A stretch of 64,000 nt of DNA, from NCBI RefSeq assembly GCF_048128805.1, contig NC_135997.1:14505116-14569115 (forward strand). The letters run 5' to 3'. The DNA is from Centroberyx gerrardi (lineage: Eukaryota > Chordata > Actinopteri > Beryciformes > Berycidae). Both the position numbers and the translations under genes were made by a program. Position 1 is the stretch's first letter; the number at the start of each line of letters is the position of its first letter. Positions 1 through 16,300 of this stretch are shown piece by piece. The notes beneath the pieces are model-generated. The model was not told the DNA's origin, made no database searches, and was given only the letters and a program-made list of their open reading frames with translations.

Positions 1-441
1 TATTTCGTATTAAATGAATGAGTAAAGGCAATTCACATCCATGCATACAACTCAAATTGGCTCGGCACAGTTTAATTAAAGTGATATTTTACAAATTAAA
101 AATGAAATGGTCTCTCGATCAGTAGTCCATGTCCAAATTTATGCCAATACTAGTTAATTTTATTTATTTAATTATTTATTTGACCAATTAAAAAATAACA
201 GATACCATGCAAGCATGCTAAGAGAGATTGTCAATGACCGCACTAAAACGTTTCTGTCCTGGTTTTTGACTATTCCTATTCGTATTTATTATGTCTCTGC
301 ATCAGATACATGTTGCTCTGGGATCGCCTGGTTGTCCTAGTGGAGGAGACCCGGGAAAAGTAGACGATTGTCGATTAAACTGATTGGAATAACGTTACTG
401 TGCGATACGGCAGCTAACCGGTTAGCTTTATTTGACCAGTA
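1..441. other. psma1 upstream region and 5' UTR
   Basis: This AT-rich flank becomes moderately CpG-bearing from about 330 and leads into the psma1 start codon. I see no other coding exon in it. The 5' UTR probably begins somewhere between 300 and 400, but the transcription start cannot be fixed by reading. A reversed CCAAT-like ATTGG lies near 385. Short GCTAAC/GTTAGC-type repeats occur here and in the following intron. Confidence 0.5.
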
Positions 442-5878
<5,437 letters not shown>

Positions 5879-6098
5879 GCTGGAAGTCGTTGCCCACGTT
5901 GAAAATGTTAAAAACTCATGGTTTATACAGTTTCTTCAAAACTGTCACTCCACTTATACTTAAAACGTTCATGTTAAAAACAGGATACTGAGTATTTATT
6001 AGTAAGTAATCTTTTCCATCATTTTATTTTCTAGCTGTACAATGTTAAAAAATATTTTTGTCGTTATTTTTTTTCTTCTGAAAATGTGTCAAACCATG

Positions 6099-6104
6099 AA
6101 TAAA
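6099..6104 (+). promoter_or_regulatory. psma1 polyadenylation signal
   Basis: A canonical AATAAA lies about 220 bases after the psma1 stop codon, at the end of an AT-rich 3' UTR. It is the first strong signal downstream of the gene. Confidence 0.7.
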
Positions 6105-7029
6105 AAAAATTGCTTCAGTGATCACTACTCATTTTTTTTTTCATCAAAAGAGAAATGTAATATTCTTATGAGGCAGCTTACACTGTTATGGTAGCATTTG
6201 AGAGGATTAGCAGAGCTCCTATCAAGTAGTGAACAACTAGACCTAGCATAAAAGGTTGGTTAGCATTCCATATAGGTACAAAATACACAATCAGGTAATT
6301 AGGTGTCAGGGCGCTGTCTTCTTGGATGTCTGTCAAAAGAGAAAAAAACGTCTGGGAACGTCATTACACTCCTCAAACATGCATGACCCTTGTATTGTTG
6401 CTCCTCAATTACTAGTTTTTTCACTGCATTGCTGCGAGTACTCGACACAATATGAAGGCTATCTTCATGTAATATAATTTGCAATTTGATATTTTCCTAT
6501 GAAAATAATAGGTCATTAGGTAGAATTATTTCACTAACATGGATTTTTTTTAATGTGACATTGGTCCTTTCTTTGCTTTTTGAATTGAAAATATATTATA
6601 CATTGCATACAAGTACAGTTATTTGTTACTAAAGTTGTTGTAGTTGTAGTATTAATAGTAGCACCCTTAGCACCAGTAGTTACTGTTGTTGTTGCTGATA
6701 TACATATATGAAACTAATGTCAAGCCAAAGTGTTAAATTAACACATTAGGTTAGAGGCAGCCAATTGCCTTTTTTTGTGGAGGGCCACACGCAAAGGATA
6801 TGCCATATGGTCATGGATGGGATGTATTTTTTTGCAGCTGTGACCAGATCTATTGTATATGAACACTACAGTATAATTATCCCTATACTGTGATGTAGTG
6901 TGTCTTTAAAAAACATGTAGCAACAGCCACATCAAATATAAGGGAGAATCACAAAACTCTGGCCCAATTAACAAGTTATTTATCTGATGCACTTGCAACA
7001 GTATTGTCTCTACATTCAAATATAATTTT
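6105..7029. other. Intergenic DNA downstream of psma1
   Basis: This AT-rich stretch carries short GTT/GTA-rich repeats around 6635-6705. I see no gene, RNA or clear mobile-element boundary here. Confidence 0.5.
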
Positions 7030-7480
7030 GGTGCAACAGTGTGCACAATATTAGGATCACCCTCCTGAAAGTGCTCTCTTCTGCCCCCAGGACAGCAGGG
7101 ACTCTAAAGGGACTCAAAAGTATTCCACAGGGAAGCTGGCCAATGTTGACTCCAATGCTTTCCATAATTGTGTCCAATTTACTGGTGATGCCATTTCATC
7201 CAATAAATGCTCAACTTGATTGAGATCTGGTGAATTAACAAGTCACTGCATGGGCTGATTTCCCTCCCAAGTTTGTGTAAGCATTCCTTAATAATCAATC
7301 CTAGCCTTGTGGCATAGATCATTATCCTGCTTTAAAAAAAAAACCACTCAGATGGATAAAAGGCTGCTTTGTAAGGAAGCCAGACTGGCACTGATGTTCG
7401 GAAATCCCATGGCATTCAAACTGTCCTCAAGTTGTATCAAGGGTGTTTGTCATGAAAACAGTACAATCAGCTTGTAATTT
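7030..7480 (-). pseudogene. Decayed Tc1/IS630-type transposase fragment
   Basis: The minus strand encodes broken pieces resembling the C-terminal half of a fish Tc1-like DDE transposase. In order they are PLIQLEDSLNAMG (about 7450-7396), QDNDLCHKARIDY (about 7333-7290), SPDLNQVEHLLDEM (about 7235-7190) and TQLWKALESTLASFPVEYF (about 7176-7118). In intact family members the middle pieces read QQDNAPCHKAR and SPDLNPIEHLWD. Stops and probable frameshifts separate the pieces, so it is not functional. Related degraded sequence may extend to about 7700. Terminal inverted repeats were not found. The match is from memory of the family. Confidence 0.6.
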
Positions 7481-7699
7481 GACATGGGGCATGATGGATG
7501 CATTTGCTTATTTGGTTTACTACATACCCATCATTACCATGAGGCAGCAGGTTTTTTTCCTCATCCTATTGCATCTTTAGTTTCCTTTTTTGCTAGAAGT
7601 GGAACCCTATATGGTTGTTGGCTGCTGTACCCCATTCTTGTCAATATACAACAACATTCTTACTTGGTATTTCCCAGATTCTGGACTAGGCTACTCATT

Positions 7700-8340
7700 G
7701 TCAGTTGGTGATTAGATATAGAGGAAACGGGAATAGTTACATTCACAACGCTAATGAATTTACATCTGTCAGCATTTAAATATAGACTTGGAACATTTCT
7801 GATGAATGAAACTGCTTTTAGTAATACAATACCCATTCTCTCTCTTTCCCAGCTCCTTACTGTTTTAGTTCTTTGAACACATGCACATGCTCACCTTCCT
7901 TCTCTCTTTCTCTGCAGTATTTCTACACCCACCCACCACCACCACTTATTGCCACACCCACTTTCCTTATGACATCATTATACCTATTAAGGTGATTTTA
8001 TTCACCCTATTTCCCCTATTTCTTGGCTATTTCCCCTATTTAAGTTAGTAATACAATAACACCCTGCGTTTTTTCTGTTTAACAATAATGCAACCCAGGA
8101 TTTAATAATTGTTTTCTTTTGTAAAAACATGAAGCCAACAATAACAATTATTCCACTGATATGAAAAACAAACGTTTGTTTTGCATAATTATGAACATTT
8201 TGTTATGCCTTACAACAAGTAACAAGATTAAACGTCCTGTGAAAGTCAAGTTGATAGCTAGTCTAACATCTGTTTCAGTAAGCGGTACAACACGTATAGT
8301 CACACTTAGTTATTAAATGTCACTGTGTTGAAACCCACTT
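7700..8340. other. Intergenic DNA between psma1 and copb1
   Basis: This is AT-rich sequence with no recognisable gene. A pyrimidine and CACC-rich patch lies at 7830-7970. An imperfect duplicated CCCTATTT motif occurs near 8008-8040. Confidence 0.45.
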
Positions 8341-8345
8341 TCAAC

Positions 8346-8666
8346 TTAATGTACCAGCACCGGCCAATTAACCACACAGGCTGTAAGGTTCGCGTTTGGC
8401 TCCCTGGCTTGACCCATCTGGCGCACGGTAGCAGTGATGTGGCTCAGAAAATAATCTTCCACGTCACTAGGAAGTAGTGGAGAAACGAACAGACAGTTCG
8501 TCAAGGGGATCTTCAGAATATTTTTGCAGATGTAAATATCAAAAACAGGATCTCGAAGATCATTTCGGAGGACAACAGGCGTGCATTTTGGTATGTAACT
8601 TGGATTTCTAACTATCATATGCGTAGTGTTTGTATCATTAACCAGTGGCACTGTCCTCCATTTCAT
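8346..8666 (-). CDS. Unrecognised 106-codon ORF, possibly spurious
   Basis: The minus strand has an ATG-initiated open frame of 106 codons that runs away from the copb1 promoter side. I recognise no domain. It has a mixed, non-repetitive composition, for example VFDIYICKNI and VEDYFLSHITATVRQMGQ. This is less biased than most chance frames in the window. There is no strong splice donor or polyadenylation signal that would settle whether it is an exon. It could be a first exon of a divergent gene or a chance frame; chance is at least as likely. Confidence 0.2.
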   Translation of the reverse strand: MKWRTVPLVNDTNTTHMIVRNPSYIPKCTPVVLRNDLRDPVFDIYICKNILKIPLTNCLFVSPLLPSDVEDYFLSHITATVRQMGQAREPNANLTACVVNWPVLVH

Positions 8667-10240
8667 TGCTCAACTGGGCAGAAGCTAAGTTAACATTTGC
8701 TAACGTTTGCTAGTTAGCGTTAGCTAGCTTAACGTAATGTCATCCATACGTGTTCGACTTCTACAGAATAATCGACGCATTGATATTTGCGTTTTACTCA
8801 GGTTTTGCTGTGCAACGGTGGGTGATAACGTGGGTAACGCCATTATAGTATTAGCTGCAATGTTTTAGCTACGAGGTTGATAACGTTGCGTGTCCCCAAT
8901 TTGCTTGCTTTCTTCCTAACGTGACATTACTTTTTGTGTTATCATGCCGGGTCCTCTTATTTTCAGTTTTTTGAAGGAAGGGCATATTTTTCTACTATCA
9001 CAAGTGCAATATACGCCATAACGATACCCAAACCTGGCAGTCGTGATCTGTTAACATGTAGTTGCACTTGATGTTTATCTATTCAGAGACAGCTCAGCAG
9101 TCGTTGATTCCCTCTCTTGCATTTTGTCAGAGGCCTGTGACAGACATGTCTATTTTCCTCAATCAGGAGTGGTCGCTGTACCGCTCTTCATCAGACATGG
9201 TTATAAGTAGGGTTCAAGATAGCACCGATACGTGATATATGGACAGCTGTAGAGATTAAACTGTGGACAGCACTTGAACGTCGCCAAACTCCCATGACAC
9301 TACTCTGTGTAATGCGGCTCTTACATTCGGGAAATGTTGCAAAACGTTTCGTTGTAACGTTAGAGCATCACTCAAGACTTTTTCTAAATTGACAGGTTAT
9401 TGTGGCATACAGGTGATCCACCAAGCTTGGTCTTTTTTTTTGTCTGTTTGGATTGTTTTGTTTTGTCACCTTTTTCTGTTGCGAATCGTGTTATTACAAA
9501 GTGTTTTGTTTTTAAGGAGCTATATGAATAACCTGTCATAGGCCTGGATCTGTTTTTCAGATTGCGTTCCCATTAGTCTATAAAATTTAACAGTGCACCT
9601 CCTTGCACGACCCCATTGGACAACATACCTGGGTCAAATAATTATTTGAAATAGCCTACTTTTCGCCAGGTGCATGAGGTTTACCTTTTAGTACAATTCT
9701 GTTTTTTGGGTAGGCAAGTTATCATTCACAGAACATTATTTTAGCAGCTTTCAGGGAACATTCTCTGATTAGATGAATTTGGCCTGGTGCTAAATATCAA
9801 TACGTGTGACGAACTCCACTCCACCCACCTGGGCCTTTAAGTAGGGTAAAACGAACGCTGCAAAGCAAGAATAGTATTTGCAAATACTATTTGAGCCATG
9901 TCTGCTGGACGATTCTATAACAATGTACCTTTGTTTGACTTTCTCTGCTGCTGTGAAGGAAAGGAAAAAAACACCCACAGTGCTTTCTTGTGTTTTTACC
10001 TTGTGTACACTTGATGCTATGCTATATAGTTTGTGTACATTTTGTTTGGTCTACCTGTACATCTTTATAGTTGTGTATTTTATGTTATGTTCTGTTAACT
10101 TGTATTTCAATATTTCTGCTTGTATGTAAATATTTTCTCCACCAACCACCAGGTCAAAGTTGTGATGCACTAATGTTTTCAACATTTGTCATACTCTGAT
10201 TCTGCTGTTCTTATGTGACATGTTTTTATATCCATCACAG
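8667..10240 (+). other. Probable copb1 promoter region and 5' intron
   Basis: The copb1 start codon lies in an exon with an acceptor-like AG at 10239-10240, so a non-coding first exon should lie upstream. The CpG-containing stretch 8690-8960, rich in TAACG/GCTAGC motifs, is the likeliest promoter. I could not choose one first-exon donor by eye. The rest is AT-rich and has no other feature I can support. Confidence 0.4.
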
Positions 10241-10303
10241 GTATTATCCAGACAGTGACATTCATTGGGATTCTTCAACGACGGATACAAACCCAGCGTC
10301 AAA

Positions 10304-13300
10304 ATGACAGCTGCAGAGAATGTTTGTTACACCCTGATCAATGTTCCCAATGACTCAGAGCCGCCTTCCGAAGTCAGCCTAAAAGCTGACCTAGGTAACT
10401 AATCCTCCTGTTTTCATACAAACATCCTGATCTGTAACTTGTGAGGCTATGCTACCACCAGGGTATAAAGTAAAGATCAGCCACCAGCCAGATGCTGGAA
10501 AGTTTTGGCTGAGGCTAGTAAGTTTATCAGCCCCACCCACCAGCTATAATAGAGAACTTCATTTGAAAAGTTTAAATTATTCTCTAGAAGAATCTCTGTT
10601 GCTGTCAGAAAAGTTGGTGATACATTTTTCTAGCATACTGTGGCCATTGAATAAAAATGAGCCTTTTTTACACCTGTCGACCACGTAGGGATTTAATGAC
10701 AGTGAATGTGTAATATTCTTAGTACTACTACTACTACTACTAATAATAATAAATCACCTGTCCACAGAAAAGGGGGAGATCAAGGCCAAGACAGAAGCCC
10801 TGAAGAAGGTGATCATCATGATACTGAATGGTGAGAAGTTGCCGGGACTGCTGATGACCATAATTCGCTTCGTCTTGCCACTTCAAGACCACACAATCAA
10901 GAAGCTGCTGCTGGTTTTCTGGGAGATTGTCCCCAAAACAACCCCAGATGGCAAGCTGCTTCAGGAGATGATCCTGGTCTGTGACGCCTACAGGAAGGTA
11001 TGTTGACAGATACTCAGTGTGATAGAGTTGATTAACTGATAAGATTAATAGACTCACTCTTTATCCCCAAATGTAATAACAAATCACCAGATAGTCAGGT
11101 ACAGAAACCTCGGAATTTTGAACACTAGTGTGGCAGGGTTATTTGCCTGACATTTCCAAACAATTTCCAGAAAGCCCCATTATTTTCAATTATTTTTTAA
11201 AGTTCAATTTTGTACTTGCCTCATCTAAAAAGTACTAGCCACTGACTAGCAGGCTTGTAAAATTCCCTTCCTTGGATACTGTATAACTCTTTAGATGGTA
11301 ACATTGCAGGAAGGTAATGATGAGTGCAATTTACTTCCCATTTCAGGACCTGCAGCACCCCAACGAGTTCATCCGCGGCTCCACCCTGCGTTTCCTGTGC
11401 AAGCTGAAGGAGTCTGAGTTGCTGGAGCCTCTCATGCCAGCCATCCGGGCCTGCCTGGAGCACCGACACAGCTATGTGCGCCGCAACGCTGTCCTGGCCA
11501 TTTACACCATCTATAGGTACTGTACTTTCTGTTTAATTACCTCAGATAAATACAACAGCCTTTCAACATGTACATTTGCCTCTAATGTACATCATTGGAG
11601 AACAACACTGACCTGATCGTCTTTTTTGTTGCTCAGGAACTTTGAAAATCTCATCCCAGACGCTCCAGAGTTGATCCATGATTTCCTTGTCAATGAGAAA
11701 GATGCCAGCTGTAAGAGAAATGCTTTCATGATGCTGATTCACGCAGATCAGGTCTGTAGCACATTGTCCTTTTCCTACTGTTAGTACTGTTGTGTGCCAC
11801 AAGGCCTGTCTTTCTCTGTGACTGAACTTGGTGTAATGTCCATTGTACAGGATAGAGCTCTGGATTACCTCAGCACGTGTATTGATCAAGTACATACTTT
11901 CGGCGACATTCTCCAGCTGGTCATTGTGGAGCTGATTTACAAAGTGAGTCAGTCCCTTTTATTATCCTAATTTAAGCTGCATAGCACAGCAGCACACTGC
12001 CAGAACAGCCAGTTTGACATCTGTGTTCTTGCTATTTTTGTTTCCGCTCCGTTAGGTGTGCCATGCGAACCCGTCTGAGCGTGCTCGTTTTATCCGCTGT
12101 ATCTACAACCTGCTGCAGTCCTCCAGCCCAGCTGTTAAGTACGAGGCTGCTGGCACTCTTGTCACCCTCTCCAGTGCACCCACAGCAATCAAGGTATGTC
12201 ACCTAGGCCTTGTCAGTGATGTTGTGTATGTCACAGGCTCATATCCAGTGTCCCAGGGCACATACACCCAAGCCTTGACAAACAAAATTCAATATTGTAC
12301 TATGCATGATGATTGTGTGTGTGTGTGTGTAAGGCCTTGTAGCACAGAGGTTCCTAGCCTAGTACAGTCTCTTACTGAATCCTCTGTATTTGTCCGACTC
12401 CAGGCCGCTGCCCAGTGCTACATTGATTTGATTATCAAGGAGAGTGACAACAATGTGAAGCTGATTGTTCTTGATCGTCTGATTGAACTGAAGGAGCATC
12501 CCACTCATGAGCGTGTACTCCAGGTACTTTGAAATGTGGTTGTGGTTGGTTTTGTGGCTGCAGTTAACAGATTTAATTTAGAGCCTTTTTGTTACTTGGG
12601 AACATCAGTGATGTCTACCTCAAAACATTCAGGAACATCATCCAAAATTTAAGCCTCAATTAAATTTTAACTTTCTTATCCCTGAAATGTGTGAGTAATG
12701 GAATTTGTTGTTGGCCCACATATTTATTATGTCATTCCTTTTGTTTATGATTACTCTTAATAATTCTCTGATCCATTCCAAGATTTTAAATTCTTGTAAT
12801 ACAGCCATGGCCTAATGAATGTCAGATGGAAATGACAATAAAAAAAAAATTAAAAAATTCTGTTCCATTCATAAAGTGCCCAGAAAAAGCAATTTTTCTA
12901 CATTAATTGATTCAGAATTAATATACAGTACTTTATTGTTATTATGCATCTATGGGCATTTTTTAGGAAACTGGTGTCAGCAGTCTTATTATGACACAGT
13001 ACCAATATGTCTCAATTGTTTAGATTTGTAATAAGGTGCATGTGTGCTTCCTTACCCAGGACCTAGTGATGGACATCCTGCGCGTTCTCAGCACACCTGA
13101 CCTGGAAGTGAGAAAGAAGACCTTGCAGCTGGCTCTGGACCTTGTCTCGTCTCGTAATGTGGAGGAGGTATGTTGCATGTGCATCTGTGTTCTGGCCATC
13201 ATTTTCTTATCCCCGCGTTGACACTTGGAGAAAAGGAAATCCATGTCCAAGTCTCAAAACTTCTGTCTTCTGTCTATCTGTCTTCCAGTTGGTGATTGTT

Positions 13301-16300
13301 CTGAAGAAAGAGGTGATCAAGACCAACAACGTAACAGAGCACGAGGACACTGATAAATACAGGCAGCTGTTGGTGCGCACCCTCCACTCTTGCAGTGTGC
13401 GCTTCCCTGACATGGCCGCCAATGTCATTCCTGTGGTGAGCTTGTCTATTATTCCAACACAGTGGAAAGGATACTGTTGAGATTATGTTTCGTAGCTTTG
13501 TGTGAGACCGAAATGTTGGGTTTATATTAAAAAAATGACTTTTCTGTGTGCGTGTGTGTGTGTGTTCATATGACTTTCAGCTGATGGAATTCCTAAGTGA
13601 CACTAATGAGGCAGCTGCAGCTGATGTGCTGGAGTTTGTGCGGGAGGCCATTCAGAGGTTTGACAACTTGAGGCCCCTCATCATCGAGAAGATGCTGGAA
13701 GTCTTCCACGCCATCAAAACTGTCAAGTAAGGCCTTACGGCCGAAATACATGGGACACAGACGCGACGCGTCACGTAGGCGGGGCGGAGCGGGGTTTTTT
13801 ACCTGCTACACAGACTCCGTCTTTGTAGTGTGTGGTTGCGTGCCAGCCGTGGTTTTCTGAGGAGATATCAAGTTGATAGACTTGTTTTGCCAAGTGATAA
13901 TGCAGATGGTTATGCAGGGTTTGGAAGTGTAGGCTATATTAACTGGTACTGAATTAATTAACTAGATCGTTTTAACTACAGGATCATGGATACACATTGA
14001 TTTGATTGATTTATTTTAATGTGCAATGTAAAAACACCCACAAGGTTGCTCTGCTGCGTCACATTGCCTCTGGTACAATGAGGTATTTATTTTAATCATT
14101 TTTATACAGATTTTACTCGTTTTTTACACAGTTCTATGGAGTTTTTACCTGTTTGAGGGCCGCGTAGCCACGCGTAGAGGGGAAAAAATAGACCAGACGC
14201 GCAAAAATAGAGATGAGCCTTGCGATGCCCGCACGGGTGCGCGCGGCTTCTGTGGTCCGTGTAGCAGCTTCAGTTGATTATACTGGGTGCGCTCTGCTGC
14301 GGGCATTCTGCGGCAGACGTGTCGCGCCGCGTCTGTGTCCCATGTATTTCGGCCGTTACAAGCACATGGTCGGGTATATCATGCAGGACCTTAGATATTT
14401 TTTTTCCTAATGGTCTCACTAGTGCCACTATGATTTGTTAGTGTAATGTGGTGTGGTTGACTGTGATATGTGAAATTAGTTGTTCAAGCCTGTCACAAAG
14501 CAGGCCAACTCTGCTTTGTTTGTCTGGGATTAGGATAGCCCTTTTGATAAAAAAGGGAATTCAATCAATGATTTGAGAAAATCAGAAATTCTTCAGTACT
14601 GACTAATGATAAACCAGAATTTTGTTTGTAAGGAGAATGTAAACTGAGTTGTCAAACAGCCTGCTTCATTATCTGTCGGGGTACATTTCCCGCTTTTATC
14701 AAATTGATACAGCTTAATAATAAATTCTAGGCACAATGACACACATTTCAATAGCTGACATGTGTCAGTAGGTAACATTACTATGTGTGGAGCATACTCC
14801 ACACAAAATATTGGTGCCACCAACTGAAACAAGTATTTCACTGCTCTGAAATAGTGTAATTAGTAAGGAAACAAGAACAGAGATATGGGTGATAGGCTAG
14901 CTATACATTTTAGTAACTTTAAGTAAATTTCAATTTCACATGAGGAATGAACTTAATCTGAATTGTTCTGATGTTAAATCACTATATCCGTTCACCTATA
15001 TTTTATAGGTGAACAGCTTTATATGGCCATGCACTGAATCAGAAATTGATTCAAATGTACATGGATGGAAAGTGAAATGAAAGGTCACAGTAGACACTGC
15101 TGTCTCTTGTTCTTGAAATAATATTGCTCCACTAATGCAAATTCAAACTAGTGTCTGCTTCAATTCCAAGCGATTATTTAAATCTTTTCAGTCTTTTCAA
15201 GCATAAATCATTTTGTTTTTCTCCATGACAGTTTCCCAAGTAATATTTAATGGCAGGCCACACACGCATAGTACAGGCCATTGTTCAGACCACACAGAAA
15301 AATAATACACTTCACTCAATGAGTTTCTGGGAAGGCCATTACAGTGATTGATTTGGTACATGGTTGTTTTTATTTTGGCAAATATTGGGTTGTACGCATG
15401 ATTTTCCAGATTGGATTAATTAGACATTGTCTGTTACACAGACTTGGCTGAGTTTTGACACTGGCACTGTGTGACCAAAGAAAAAAATTGTTGGGACTAC
15501 TGGGGAAAAAAGCAGTTGCACAATGTGATCAAACGGCCATACTCTGGAGCAGTGTGATGTAATATTTTTTTTTAGAAGTGTGTGTGTGTGCATGTGTGTC
15601 AGAGCTGTCAACGTTTGTGACATTTGACTGTTGTCATGTTTCAGGATCTACAGAGGAGCGCTATGGATCTTGGGAGAATACTGCAGCACCAAGGAAGATA
15701 TTCAGAGTGTGATGACAGAAGTCCGCAGGTCCTTGGGAGAGGTATGTTTATCTATGAATTGTCAGAAGTTAATTTAACACAAGCTATCTAACAGACTGCC
15801 AATTCTAATTGTGTTGGGACTGACATCTGTCTTTGACTTGGATCTTCAGATCCCCATAGTGGAGAATGAGATAAAGAAAGAGGCAGGAGAGGTGAAGCCA
15901 GAGGACGAGGTCAGCGCAGCTCCAGCCCAGAAGCTGGTGACAGAGATGGGCACCTATGTGACACAGAGCGCCCTCAGCTCCTCCCGGCCCTCCAAGAAAG
16001 AGGAGGACAGGTAATAAAGACACAGTGTGGGGGGCGGGGTATCCTTTTTTCTCATATTCTTTAGATCAGTAGGAGTTTGGCTCATCTTTGCCATCTAGCT
16101 CATGCAGTGACACTGTTCTGTGTTGTTCCAGGCCTCCACTCAGAGGCTTCCTAATGGATGGAGACTTCTATGTAGCAGCTTCCCTGGCCACCACACTGAC
16201 CAAAGTGGCCTTGCGCTATGTTGCTATCGTTCAAGACAAAAAGAAACAAAATGTAAGTTGTCCTACCTTCACTTCACTTAAAGCCAACTCCTTTAAAGTT

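Noticed and set aside
14213-14410. 65-codon ORF in copb1 intron after coding exon 10
   Set aside because: It lies across the right arm of the TIR element and translates the CpG-rich inverted repeat.
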